Origin: Apostichopus japonicus
Taxonomy: Eukaryota > Echinodermata > Holothuroidea > Aspidochirotida > Stichopodidae
DNA length: 64,000 nt
Direction: 5' to 3'
Assembly (NCBI RefSeq): GCF_037975245.1
Contig: NC_092578.1
Location: forward strand, 17,925,821-17,989,820
The notes under the pieces are model-generated. The model had not been told where the DNA came from, searched no databases, and saw only the letters and a list, made by a program, of their open reading frames with translations. This document shows, in pieces, positions 1 to 11,888 of this stretch. The translations under genes were made by a program, and so were the position numbers. Each line of letters opens with the position of its first letter. Position 1 is the stretch's first letter.

Positions 1-863
1 TTGACACTGAAAACATAAAGGACCAACTTTTACAGTATTGAGGCCCATCATAACAACAATGGCCTACTCAAACCAAGTTTGTTTCCACGTTTTTCTTTCT
101 TCGAATTCAGTCGTCGTGGTTACGATAGCATGATTACCTTTGGGAGGTACAGTAGAGGGACGGGGCAGAGGAGGTGGTGCGAGAGAGATGACGAGAAGAG
201 AGAAAATTCTTATCAAAAGCTTCCTTTTTACCTTGAACATTGCGGTATTCGTTAATATGGATTTAGCATATATATATATTTAATTATTTTATTAAGCATT
301 ATTAATGTATTTATGACTTCTTAACTTTTCATACATTTTATATTATTATATGTCTTATTAGAGGGCCTCGTGGAATATTAGCTATTGCTAAACGAGCTAC
401 CCTCTGAAAATAAAAAATAAATATATATATATACAGCTTGCAAATTTTGAGATATCCTTAAATGTCACATATCAACAAGATATCTTAGACCCATGGTATT
501 CAAAATGGCGAGGGTGGGGGGGGGGACTTGTCCCTTTTTAGAGTTGCAAAACAAAATTGGAGGATCGCCAAAAGAGTATGGAACAAAAAAACATTAAATT
601 ATATGTGGAAGGAAATGAGGTCTTAAAAAGAATCTTAAAACATAAATTCCTTCAAAAGTTACAGAATATGATATCATTTTGCAACTAAGCACTTTTAATT
701 ATATAAAATTTCTCCAGGGGGGAGGAGGATGATACCGTCTGCTCGTAGAACCCTTCCCCAGGCCCCGACCTCGGCCATTAGAGGAGGGGCCACCAAGATG
801 AAAGTTGTGGTCAACAAGGAATATATGTCATTGACATATTCTGTCGCATTTTGTCCTTCACAG
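1..863. other. Ferroportin intron upstream of the first visible exon
   Basis: This should be intronic sequence, because the exon at 864 begins in mid-codon after a TTCACAG acceptor. It is AT-rich with short TA runs (about 270-290 and 420-435) and G-runs near 510-525 and 715-725. No ferroportin coding exon is visible. The only item of note is a 58-codon minus-strand ORF at 64-240, listed separately. Confidence 0.6.
64..240 (-). other. Short ORF with hydrophobic N terminus (unproven)
   Basis: A 58-residue minus-strand ORF starts with ATG at 240-238 and ends with TAG at 66-64. Its first 28 residues are basic, then hydrophobic, then Pro-rich (MFKVKRKLLIRIFSLLVISL followed by APPPLPRP), the pattern of a signal anchor. 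There is no homology I recognise and no splice donor in the right place. It may be chance, or the first exon of an unrelated gene nested in the ferroportin intron. Confidence 0.12.
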
Positions 864-3800
864 CCATTCAGATATCCTTGTTTCTTCAAAATTCGTTTGT
901 GGCCATTAATGCTGCAGCCATGTGTGTCTTGGTAGTGAAGAGAGACGAACTACCAACTTGGGTCTATGCAATCCTGGCAGTAGCAATCATATGCCTGGGT
1001 GTGTGTGCAAAGCTCACCAGCATTGCAGAGAAGATATGCGTGCAGAAGGACTGGATTGTTGTTATTGCCGGAGAGGATAAGGAATATATGGCAGGTAAGG
1101 GAACTTATTTTATTTTATATTTTTTTAATTTTTTTTAATTTTTTTTAATTTAATTTAATTTTATTTTGTTTTATTTTATTTTATTTTATTTTATTTTTAT
1201 TTTTTATTTTTTTCTTCCTCCGTTTATTTCAACTACACATTAATATACAAGTATACAAATAACGTATCCATTCAAAAATAGCAAAAGTTAAATAACAATG
1301 AAGTTGAGCAATACCATGCAGTATTTTATTTATTTTGTTTTATCTATTTTTTTTTTTTAGTCCAAAGAGATCTAAGGCTGTATCATTTTTACTCCTGTCA
1401 GATTCTGCACAATTTTCAAAAAACGAAAAAGAGCTATTTGGAAGTATTGATTCATTGAAGTTAGTTTTCAAAAGTTTATCCGATCTATGTATAAAGTGAC
1501 AGGTCATCGTTCAGTCAAAAGGTTCAACCAATTTCCAGAATACAGCTCTAAACACCTCTGTTAGGAGTTGAATTTTGTTAAACATGTTGATACTCAATGT
1601 ATATATCAATTTCCATAGCATTGGTCCTCATTTAGCTTGTTCACCTATCAAAAGTGTCAAAACGAAAAAAAATTACGTAGAAAAACAAGTGTAAATTCTG
1701 AGCATGTCTGATATGAGCTGTTCCTTTTGTGTCACATCAAATAATACAGATGAATTTTGCTGTCAATAAGTTTTTATATCATGGCTTAAAATAATCACCG
1801 ATATTGTTTGATAGGTGTTTGTCAAATACATAGATGCTAGCATCAGGAGCAGCACATGCTGGCTCCCTGTTTCTGGCCACCCTAGGCTGCTGCTCACTAC
1901 AGTACATCAATGGCCATTTTTGTATGCCTGTTCTTCGCCATGCTTTAATAACTTAAACACTGACATTTTGAAGTTTTAAATTAAATCTATAGGAGTTTGG
2001 TCCAATTCAACGGATCAAAGTTTTTGTCCATTAGGAGAACATTCTTTCAAGGTGAACCTCATTGGATAATTTCTTTTTCTTAGTATAGTGTCATTTGCAA
2101 AATTTGAGAAAATCAGAGGTTAAGTGATGAATAACCCAGGCTCCATCTTCCCCTCTCAAGTTTCACTATAGCATTTGTTGCACTTCTATCCCTCCTAGCC
2201 AACCCCCTCCTCTCCCCCACCCCCAACCCCACCCACCACTTCTTAGCTTTTCTGAAGAAGCTTTTCTTTCTGAATGCTTGACAGCAATCTTTCCCAATGT
2301 ATGACCATTTTGTATATTTCCATCAGAGCATATTACATATTACTTTTCCAGGAATTGAAAGTATGCCTTTGGTAGATGCCACATGTAGTGTAAGAGGAAA
2401 CCCCCATCCTATTAATGTGTTTGTGGCTACGAATATATTTATATCATAGCTAGGATTCATGTATATAAAATTAATCACATTCCCTACAAGAGCTACATAA
2501 CAGCTAACTGTAAATTTGTACTAATTATTCCCCCAACCCTCTTGCTATGCCATAAATAAAATCTTACTTTTTGCCTTTTTGTTTTTTTTCTTTGAAAGGG
2601 TTGAATGCATCAGTTCGGCGTATCGATCTGCTGACCAATATCTTAGCACCGATCGTGGTCGGTCAAATCATGACCTTTGCCTCCCTGGTGGCTGCCGGCG
2701 TCTTCATCTCGGCCTGGAATGTCATTTCCATGTTTGTGGAGTATATCCTGTTGTATAACATTTACATAAGTGTCCCGGCTTTGGCGGAGAAGAAAAAATC
2801 AGAAAGCGGCACAGGTATGCACTCTAATACAATAATACATAATAATACATAATGAACATATACAAATAATATACATATACAAATATACATATACATATAA
2901 ATACAAATAAACATATAAATACAAATATACATGTACAAATATACATTTACAAATCATACAAATACATCCATGCAAAAGGAACCTGTTCAAGAAAAAAATT
3001 AAAAGGTTTCTTTTCATTAAAATGATGATACATTTCAAACTATCGCCACCATCTCCCAGATTAGTTTTCTGTAGTAGGAAATGTGTACGATTATCATAAG
3101 CTCCACCAATGTGTGTGTGTGACATGTGGGCTTTGACTTCCCCCTCAGCAATTTTTTCGAAATATATATTAATATATAACGTACAAATCCAGAAAGGACT
3201 CGGCTGTATCACCTTCTTTTGACTATTAAAACATTTTTAGAAATTTTATTTGATCATTTGAAACAATTTTATTTGAAATTTTGAAATTTGAAATTTTATT
3301 TGATTATTTGAAAAATTTCTATTTAAAGTTTTATTTGATTATTTGAAATTTTATTTGATTATTTGAAATTTGATTTTTTATTTTTAAATTTGGATCTATT
3401 GTTTCGTCTCATTTTGGTCTGCTTTTGCAGCACAAGCGGAAAGTTTAGAAACTGATCCCGTAGCTCCAACGGATCAGTCTCCAAAAGTCCGATGGAATCC
3501 CGTCGCAGTCGTCGTCAACTGGCTGCAGACGACGTACGACGGACTGAAGATTTACAAATCCTACGACATCTTCTGGGGGGCGTTCGGCCTGGCGTGCCTC
3601 TACATGACCGTGATGGGCTTCGATTCCGTCACCACCGGTTACGGCTACGCCCTCGGCGTGCCCGAATACATGTTGGGTATCTTCCGGGCCTTAGGTTCGC
3701 TGGCTGGTATCTTAGGGACGGTCATGTTCACCTTCTTGAGGAAGAGGATCGGCATCGTGAGGAGCGGTCTCTACTGCCTCGCTATCCAGATTACTATGCT

Positions 3801-5353
3801 GTCTCTGTGCATCGCCTCCATCTTCGTCCCAGGGAGTCCGTTCGACGCGAGGTTCGTCCACACGAAGAGCATCACGGCGAATGTCACCGAGTGCCTGGTC
3901 ACGGATCGAGAGAACGTGGAATCTCATTGGTCGGCAGGACTGTTTTTTGGAGGCATGATTCTCTCGAGAATAGGTGAGTTGCACGCTTTTTTCTTTCCCC
4001 TGTTTAAATAAATCGAAAAAGTAGTTGCGTGACAAATGGGTGATATATTTGAAGCGACACCTACAAAATGTTATAAAGCATCTTTGTTTAGTTGCTTTGT
4101 ATAGATGCATGTGTCTGTAGGGTTTTAAAAGTATGGGGTCGTTCTAGATCTGGATAATTCAAACAATGCAGAAACCATTTTAGATTGCCTTTCGATTGCC
4201 TGATCCTACTATCAATTAATGAGCTTACAGCAAAACATTTCAAGAATCAAATTTCCCCCAAATAAAACCAGGTATTAGTGGGCCTTTTGTTTGCCTGATC
4301 TAACTATCAATTAATGAGCTTACAGCAAAACATTTCAGGGATGAAATTTTTCTCCCAAATTCGACCTCAAGTCTCAGATATATATTTAATCAAGCTCAGC
4401 CACAAATTTAATTCAAAATTCACACGTTTCTTGAAGACCACATCCTATGTTTAAGTAAAATACCTTAACTGTGATTATGCCTAAGACATTGACCGGATGA
4501 TAATAAGTAAAACAATCTTATATATATATTCACCACGCGTCGAATCATAGATACCACAAAGTTAATTCAATCGTGCGTCTTGAACAATGTATTTTTTTGT
4601 ATTTTGTTAGTATTGTATTTAAATTTGTTTGTATTGTATTTGTTTGTATTGTTTGTTTGTATCTCTTTACATAAATCATTTATCATTATTATGCCTAAGA
4701 CAGTGACAGAATGATAATAAGTAAAACAATCTTATATATATATATTCGCCACCCATCGAATCATAGATAACACAAAAGTAAATTCAGTCTTGAGACTTGT
4801 ACAATGTATTTCTTTGTATTTCCTTACATTAATTAATCATTTCACCATCGTTAGCTGCTTTATTTTGCATCAGAATGTAAACATTTCCTTTAAGCCTCAA
4901 CCTGCGACCCTCAAAGAATTCCGACTACTAATTTTTAAAGCAAATACAAATACAATACAATACAAATACAAGCAATACAAAGCAAATACAAAAAATAAAA
5001 CAATCACGGCTACCGTCACGATTCTTTTCCGTCCGACAGGTCTTTGGGCGTTCGACCTGGTCTTATCCCAGCAGATACAAGAGTCCGTCGAAGAGCACCA
5101 CCGAGGCATTTTTAACGGGATCCAAAGCTCTCTGCAGTCCTCGTTCGACATGATTCATTTCATTCTCGTCATCGGCCTTCCGTGCCCTGAGTCATTCGGA
5201 TACCTGATCTTCGCATCGTACCTCTTTGTGTGTCTGGGTGCGGCGATGTACGCCCGCTTCTCCTACAAGAAGAGAGGTCACATTCTCCCACATCACCTGA
5301 AGGAATGCGTTTCGGGAGACGGTACTTGCAGAGTGAGGTTAAGGGGACATTGA
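864..5353 (+). CDS. SLC40A1: Ferroportin (SLC40A1-type iron exporter), 3' four coding exons, 5'-partial
   Basis: Exons read as 864-1094, 2599-2814, 3431-3973 and 5040-5353 (stop TAG/TGA region ending 5353), all with GT-AG introns and each interior junction in phase 1. Ferroportin is the only known animal cellular iron exporter, a 12-helix MFS-fold plasma membrane protein. Visible family blocks, in order: [58 protein letters not shown] and [11 protein letters not shown]. The Asp of the GFD motif (human D325) and the Asp and His of the DMIHF motif (human D504 and H507), which belong to the metal site, are conserved. The hepcidin-binding Cys (human C326) is Ser here. The segment corresponds to roughly helix 3 to the C terminus; the N-terminal helices and any 5' iron-responsive element lie upstream of the window. 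The C-terminal tail after the last helix is about 30 residues and Arg/Lys/His-rich. Identity is firm; exon edges are by eye. Confidence 0.95.
1095..2598. other. Ferroportin intron (between visible exons 1 and 2)
   Basis: The intron opens GTAAGG and closes TTTGAAAG. It starts with a low-complexity T-rich tract at about 1105-1215 made of TTTTATT-type units. The remainder shows no coding signal or recognisable element. Confidence 0.6.
2850..2965. repeat. Degenerate ATACAA/ATACAT microsatellite
   Basis: It consists of imperfect repeats of ATACAT, ATACAA and ATAAAT in the ferroportin intron 2815-3430. The same intron ends in a run of ATTTGAAATTTTATTTGATT-type repeats at about 3235-3400. Open frames over these tracts are composition artefacts. 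Confidence 0.7.
4185..4815. repeat. Two local tandem duplications in the last ferroportin intron
   Basis: A segment beginning near 4185 (core CTATCAATTAATGAGCTTAC) recurs about 95 bases downstream, near 4280-4365. A second segment at about 4470-4595 (core AATAAGTAAAACAATCTTAT) recurs at about 4685-4815. Both pairs are imperfect. Just before the last exon, about 4935-5000, there is an ATACAA-type tract. Confidence 0.65.
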
Positions 5354-6215
5354 TTGTGAGGTCATCGAGTCTAGCAAACTCTTTAACTCTGAAACCGTTC
5401 AGGTTGTTATACTCAGGTTAAAAAGTTTTGGTTTTCGATCTCAGGGATACTATGAGGAAAACAAATGCACTGCCACTGCGTGAGGGACCAAAAAAAGGAA
5501 AACTGCTTCTTTTTCTCTGTTTGTGTCTTTCATTTACAGAGCGGAGACAAAATATTTAAAGAAAAATGTCTTTGTAATCTTTGTATCTAAGGCTCGGGCG
5601 TCATGTGCAATATCTGATCAGGCACAACGGTTCTAAGCAGTCTAACAGATACAGTCGTGAAATGTTGACTAAGTTTAGTTTCACCGAACTAGACAGGACA
5701 GATTTGGTATGTTGTTTTTGGCCGTAGCTGGACTGCTCCATATTAACTAGACCAGCCAATCGTCTACCAGTGGTGGACAATTCAATTGATCTCTGTCATC
5801 ATGTTTGTACTTGATCAGAAGTAACGAAAGATGACCCCTGGGGTGGTGTTATGTGACGGTTTTACCTCCCCTCCACCCCCCTCCACACCCCCACACCACC
5901 ACAATCTTCATCCCACTAACTTTGTGAAGTTCTTTGCAGATATTGTTTGTTCCTTTGCAGATTTGGTTTCAACATATAGTTGCAACTAATTTTGTGTGTG
6001 ATAAATAATTTAAGTACTGGCAATGTAACAGTGGCATCTGTTTCTTTCAGGTTATTCTGTAGTATGAATAATGTAGATCATTCACGTACGAAGAAAACAT
6101 TATTTCGTAGACTGTACACACTACTCGATAAATTATTCGGAAATGTACTCGATATTTCGATAATAACGTTTATTCCGTACTAACAGTTGTTATTAAAGTA
6201 ATATCAAACAAATAT
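5354..6215 (+). other. Probable 3'UTR of ferroportin
   Basis: This is non-coding sequence directly after the ferroportin stop. A candidate poly(A) signal variant ATTAAA at 6192-6197 is followed by a GT-rich stretch (about 6217-6240), giving a plausible cleavage site near 6215, just before the MITE at 6270. I looked for an iron-responsive element (CAGTGN loop on a paired stem): CAGTGG occurs near 5771 and 6029, but the flanks do not pair. Confidence 0.4.
6192..6197 (+). promoter_or_regulatory. Candidate poly(A) signal ATTAAA for ferroportin
   Basis: This is the commonest variant of AATAAA, lying about 840 bases after the stop and followed within 30 bases by GTGTGATGG-type sequence. Transcript data would be needed to confirm it. 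Confidence 0.3.
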
Positions 6216-6269
6216 ATGGTGTGATGGAACTTGTGGATATATGTCAGCTGTTTAAGATTTGCGTATTCA

Positions 6270-6589
6270 CAGTGGCGGAGCGTCCATACAGTCAGGGGGG
6301 CGGATGCCCCCCCTGACGGACTCAAATGGAGTGGCGCCCTTTCAGCTTTTTACCACTTTTTATTTATTCGCGATTATTGACTTTTTTATTGCGCTCTCAT
6401 CTACCTATCGACATTTGTCACAAATTAGCAAGGCTAAGAAAGGTTCATTTCCGGCGATCTAGGGAGTATCTTTACTCAAAAAAGTTCTGTACGCTCCGCG
6501 CCAACCTGTGGTGGCGCTCCGCTTAGTGTCGAAAGCGCCCCTACAGACCATTCTCGCCCCCCTGACCAATACCCCTAGCTCCTCCACTG
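6270..6589 (+). mobile_element. hAT-like MITE, about 320 bp
   Basis: The ends are inverted repeats: CAGTGGCGGAGC on the left and a right end whose complement is CAGTGGAGGAGC. The flanks CGTATTCA (6262-6269) and CATATTCA (6590-6597) match at 7 of 8 bases, as expected for an 8-bp hAT target duplication. The CAGNG terminus is also hAT-like. No transposase is encoded. A longer, reversed relative lies at about 59690-60072, and fragments sharing the TTGGCGC...GTACAAGAAAATTTT module lie near 14200-14300, 59400-59450 and 60900-61080. Short open frames here come from the repeat. Confidence 0.75.
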
Positions 6590-6658
6590 CATATTCATAT
6601 TATAGTCACAGTTTTATTAATTACAACCTCTACTCACAATTTAAACATTTTGTTTTGT

Positions 6659-7725
6659 AATTACCAATCGTTATAAAGTGATGTGATTTTATATAAGGCA
6701 ATCAGGGTGGGATTGCAATTTGTAAAATAGCAAAAATAACTTTCATAAATGACTCAGGTCATATTTTAAAAAAAAAATCTTAATATATTTTATCAAGATG
6801 TGAAGCAAATCAAAGTGTATGTTTCTTGTCTGTTTATATATGAACGATATTCTCTCTCAATTAAGTATGAGTCACAATTTAGCATTAAAGACAAACAGGT
6901 GGTTACATCGTACGGCAGCTTCACCTACAATGAGAGAGGTCACATCCTCCCACATCAGCTGACGGAATGTGTTTTAAGGGGATGCCGGTACTTCCAGAGT
7001 AAGGTTAATAGGACATTGATGGGAGGTCTTTGAGTTTAGCAAATTATTCGACTCTGAAACTGTTCAGATTGTTAAACTCGGGTTAAAAAGTTTTGTTTTC
7101 TTGCTTTGGGATCCTATGAGAAAAACAATTGGTGTTGAATGTCATCTTAAAGGTGCTCTGTTGTTTGTTTAAAGTTAAAAGAACATGAGTTGCTAGAACT
7201 TAAAGAAAAAGATTAAGGATCTGAAATGATCATCATCATCATCATCATCAATTTAGCCTTAATGGAGCATTCCAGAGATTCAGCATATTCAATGGGGAAA
7301 TATCTTGAAAACCAGAATAGCTGTAGAAACATTACTTACATCCCAACAAGTGACTTCAATTTGGTCCTTTACACACGAAATGTATATCATTAAGTATAAT
7401 GAAATTTAGTTGGTGATATATCAACTGATGTAAAAAAAAAATTGATTGTAATTACTAATCCTTATAATGTGATGTGGTTTTATATAAGGTAATCATGGTG
7501 GGGTTGCAATTTGTACAATAGCAACAACCAAAAAACTTTTATACAATGACTCAGAAGGTCAAATGGTGGAAGAGTCATAATATATTTTATCAAGATGTGA
7601 AGCAAATCAAAGTGTATGTGTCTTGTCTGTTTATATATGAACGATATTCTCTCTCAATTAAGCACCGGTCACAATTAAGCACTGGTCACAATTAAGCATT
7701 ATAGACAAAGAGGTGATTACATCGT
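6659..7725. repeat. Duplicated block containing a fossil copy of the ferroportin 3' end
   Basis: Segment 6659-6912 and segment 7449-7725 are diverged copies of each other; both contain a long shared stretch around AATCAAAGTGTATG and AACGATATTCTCTCTC. Between them, 6897-7131 is a diverged copy of 5238-5465, the last coding codons plus the start of the 3'UTR of ferroportin, and still reads RGHILPH.L.ECV. A (CAT)n run sits at about 7229-7250. Confidence 0.75.
6897..7131 (+). pseudogene. Ferroportin last-exon fossil
   Basis: It aligns with the final part of the ferroportin exon and adjoining 3'UTR (5238-5465). The reading frame over the conserved tail motif is open and runs to a stop at 7033, but the upstream transmembrane helices of that exon are absent, so the copy cannot replace the real exon. 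A CAG precedes it at about 6894-6896, so inclusion as an aberrant exon cannot be excluded. I read it as a relic of a local duplication. Confidence 0.7.
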
Positions 7726-10075
7726 AATTAAGTGTCTTGACGACAAAATGTTGACGATTCAATCAAGTTCTAATAATTGATCACTTCTTTACCTTCATTT
7801 GTTTAAAACAAACATCAAAATCAAGGTGAGTTTCCAATTTTGCGATCAATTAATTAGACTCCTAATTTGAGTTATATTCGGCGGCCGGGTAGGTTGGAAA
7901 AATTTGCCGATGAAACGCCCAAAGTTGCCTTTTTTTTAAAGTAGGATCCACCTGGTTTTTATCTGCCCTTATTTATTTATAGGCACTGTCATTATCTACA
8001 CTGAATCTCTGCCCAGCATCATTGATAACAATCATGCACACAGTTACGTAATAACCTCTCATTATTGTTTGTGCGGCATAACAAGCCCGGAAAAAGGACG
8101 ATTTTTTTTTAATCAAGATACGGGTTTGCGGTACCATGGAATTCTACTTTCATTTGCATTAGAGATGATTCGTACGTTTAATAACGTTAATGCGAAATTA
8201 GTGATCAGGAGTTACAGCGCTATGCTCCAATGCTCCATTAACAGCACACTTAATATTCATATATTTATAGGGGGTCAACATTTATGTATCTCTTTATCCA
8301 GCTCTATCCTGAACGCACGTTAATGCCCACCTTCATTGTGTTAACCACGACTATATCTCCAAACTCAGCACACTCATTATGTCACTCAAAGGTTCCCCGC
8401 CTTTTTATGTAAACTTCACCTCTCGCGCGCACTTCAAGAACTGGCAGACGACAACTGTTCAACGCACAACCAGTTAGCCAAACAACGGGGCGTGGCTTAT
8501 CACGATGGCTCATCATAATTCAATATCATTAAATGCACTGAGTTGGAGCTGTGCAAAGCTGTAAACCCAGATAAAATTAGTTGCAGTTTGTATATTAATT
8601 TCTAATATTTATACTGCTATATTGTTTGTACTTGAAGTAATTGTACGGAACTTCTCGTCAAAATGCCGGTGTAGTCAGATTGGATAATTAGAAAGGTCTT
8701 ACCAACGCATGGCATGATAATAACAATTTCAGCCTAGAATGGTGTATGTAAATCAGTCTAATATTGTTAGATATATAGGCATCTGTTCTTCTAATTAGGT
8801 CCTTTGATAAATTGAGATTTCAGTCCAACTCGTTTAAGTTCAAATGAGACATTCTGGCTCATAAGTTATAATGAATGCAAATACAGGATTCATGCACGTG
8901 GACATATTTTCAATAGGAATTGGAAATATACTGTACTACGTATAGCCGAGTAACTCATGCTCAAATTGGTCACAGCATCGAGAAGTGATTTCTTGTTTCG
9001 CAGTTTTAACCAACAGGGGCTTGTGACGTCATAAGAAAATGGTTATAAAATAGCATCGGCCTAATGTAAACGTCAAAACCAGAATCTCTTAATATCTGTG
9101 CAATGCAGATGTTTTGAGTACAATGAAAATCATGGTTTCATCATAATTAATGTTTATTTTTTTAAATATTTAATACAGGAAGTTGTTATTTCATTTTGAT
9201 CAATGTTAATATTATTTCGAAAAAAATATGCTCAATCGGATTTTGTTAAATTTGCCCGAATCAAAATAAAAACACAACCGGCGCTTTGATTTGAGGCATC
9301 TTGATATACAAAAGGTAAAGGAAGAAAAAACGATCTATTCGTCGGTTTCTGTAAACAGAAAAGGGGATATTATTTAAAACAATTAAAGAATTATTACACT
9401 ACAAGAAATTTCTTTTGTCTTCTTTTATAATTGCCAATCGTACACGTGTCACGTGACAAATTGCTTGCACCTGTTTATATAATGTTTCAATAACGTGTTA
9501 AATATGAGAACAAAAATGATCAACAAAAAAATAATTAAAACCAAGACGATTCGTAAATGATAACCAAGGCCCCAAAAAATCGAATAAAACATACCGTAGT
9601 CATTGAAGTAATTAATCTATAGTTGTAAAGACATGAAAATACCAACAACAAAAAAGAGATAAAGATAAACACAGAAAAGGAAAGAAGATAAGTAAGAAAT
9701 ATCAAGAAACATAAGTGACATAAAATACAAATGTTAAAAAAACGAAACGTAATTCTCATGCAAGTGATAGAAATATTTACTGTCTAAGCTATTGATATGA
9801 CTCATTCCCCTATTGTTAATGTTATTTGTGCTCTCTCAGTAATCAGCTGCAATTTACCGTATATGGCAAATCAATTGTGACCGGAAAGCTATTACACTTA
9901 CACGGCCAGATTTCAGTGACATTCAAATACCCCGCAAATTCCCCCGCCCCCTTCCCCCAACAACATGCTTGTCCAAGATAGAATGTATAGTTAAAAGTAC
10001 CGATGAGATACAACTAATCCGCTACAGTTGACCTACTTGGTCCAATTTAATCACTCACACACCCACATACACACA
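7726..10075. other. Intergenic, no gene seen
   Basis: This is AT-rich unique-looking sequence. The longest frames (for example 8069-8323 + and 9535-9759 -) have no domain-like composition and no splice context. I recognise no RNA gene here. Confidence 0.5.
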
Positions 10076-10097
10076 CACATATATATATATATATACA

Positions 10098-10142
<45 letters not shown>
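10076..10142. repeat. (AT)n microsatellite
   Basis: An almost pure AT dinucleotide run with two interruptions, preceded by a short CACACA tract. Confidence 0.9.
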
Positions 10143-10143
<1 letters not shown>

Positions 10144-11722
10144 AAGGCCTATGCCGAAAACCTGCTAAGTTTACAAATGATTAAGGAAAATTTAAGGCAA
10201 CTCCAAGTTTGGTTTTGAAAGCACCATCTGGTTCCTGTCACGGTAAAAACAATGTGAAAGTAACTGGTACAATAATAATAATAATAATAAGGATAATTTG
10301 CATTGATGAAGAATTAGGTGGCATCCTCTTATGTAATCAGGCCAATGTAGTCAAGAATTCTGAGTTGCAGGGGGCACCAAACATTTAAGGAGGTGCTCAA
10401 CTGCTGAATACTAGTGTCCTGTAACTTTTAAACACATGATGGTGACATATATAGAGGAGGGCACAGTAGTCTACACGGAGCTCTCCACCACCCCTACCCC
10501 CCCCCCACCGCTCCCATTTTTAAGGGGAAAAAATAAAGGAAAATATCTCGTTAATCGAGAGCAGCATAGATATCGAATTATTATCTGCGCTCATTTTTAA
10601 TATGAAATCCTATTTTCTGCCTAAGTTTTATCTTTGGACAATAAACTGGTATTAATACCAGTAACTATATACTGTGTACATTGTATTAAATATATTAACA
10701 TAATATACCATACCACAAGGAGGCCTCATAACCGCTGACGTGCAAACTCTTTTTCAAATATTGTCAATACCAAATTTTATTTTATTCAATTAATACGCCA
10801 GAGACTATAGATGTAATTTGTTTTAATTAAATTTTATTACTCTTTACCTATTCAAACTATTAAGCTTCGTCGACCAAATAATCATATTATATGGAAATTG
10901 GTATTTGCCTTCCAATATAGATATATTTATATAGATACAGTCACTTTCAAATAATTTCAACTAAGTTGTGAACATTTCCATTGAGATAGTCCTAGACTTT
11001 TTGAAATGAAAGAGTTGCTGAAAGTATTTATTGTTTTTTTTTTCTTTATTAGTAATATTATCTGCCTTAAAAGTCTTTTTTAATATTCATACCAACGATT
11101 CCCGTTTCTAATCTTTCCAGATTGCACAGTTCCCATCCAGTATATTTATTAAAGTAAAATTAAAATGAAAAAGATATTGCTGTTATGTATATATACTTTT
11201 CTGACGATTCTCAACAATATATACTCTTGATATTTTCTAAAACATGTAAAGCTCTCTTAAATATATTTGCGAATTAACAGAAATAATAACTACAGCCTCA
11301 TAATACTATAGTTTCCTACTATTGAGTGATTGAAGTTACAATCATTCAGATGAGCTTTAGGTTTTATTAGTCAACTACTGTTATGCTAAAGTTATAATTC
11401 AATTCGTCAGCTATTTCGTTGAAAACTACGTGTGCATATAAATCCCAGTAGATTGGTCAACAGTGTCGTCTGCTCAAAATTTATCCAATCTGTATTTCCG
11501 CTTCAACAGCAAGGCATAGAAAGGGTTCACATCTTAGTTCGTTCCTTCCGTGTTATTTTTTCCATTGCAAGGCATGTAAGCATTACCATGTAAATAGACC
11601 CTCATAGAAACGTCGTGGTTGTAAAGTTTTGGAATATGTTCTCAAAGAGTGCCCAGATCTCAGGTATCACATTTTGGCGCCATCAACTTGCCTTAGATAC
11701 GGTCTGTACAGTCCTTGCATTA
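10143..11722. other. Intergenic, no gene seen
   Basis: AT-rich sequence with a short AAT run at about 10271-10290 and a C-run at about 10495-10508. No convincing coding signal was seen on either strand. Confidence 0.5.
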
Positions 11723-11818
11723 TTATCGAAGTACGTTCAACAAGACGACGATTAGAACTATGCCCAAAACTACAGCTAGGAGACTGATCCCAACGCAAAT
11801 CTTCCTCGACAATGACAG
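11723..11818 (-). CDS. Candidate terminal exon with a C-terminal transmembrane helix (weak)
   Basis: On the minus strand, a TATATTTTCAG acceptor (ending at 11819) is followed by 31 codons and TAA (11725-11723). The peptide begins LSLSRKICVG and then is almost purely Ile/Leu/Val for about 20 residues, ending NVLR: a textbook tail anchor or single-pass helix. A candidate donor (CCAG|GTATAT) lies at about 11885, which would make the intervening AT microsatellite a 65-bp intron. I could not find convincing upstream exons, and a competing frame is also open, so this is a hypothesis only. Confidence 0.2.
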   Translation of the reverse strand: MSLSRKICVGISLLAVVLGIVLIVVLLNVLR

Positions 11819-11834
11819 CTGAAAATATAAATTC

Positions 11835-11837
<3 letters not shown>

Positions 11838-11885
<48 letters not shown>
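11838..11885. repeat. (AT)n microsatellite
   Basis: An uninterrupted AT dinucleotide run of about 48 bases. Confidence 0.9.

Positions 11886-11888
<3 letters not shown>

Noticed and set aside
2799..3212. 137-residue minus-strand frame in a ferroportin intron
   Set aside because: It runs through an ATACAA microsatellite and unstructured intron sequence; the composition is low complexity.
5765..6040. CAGTGG loops as iron-responsive elements in the ferroportin 3'UTR
   Set aside because: The bases flanking each CAGTGG do not form the required 5-bp upper stem with a bulged C.
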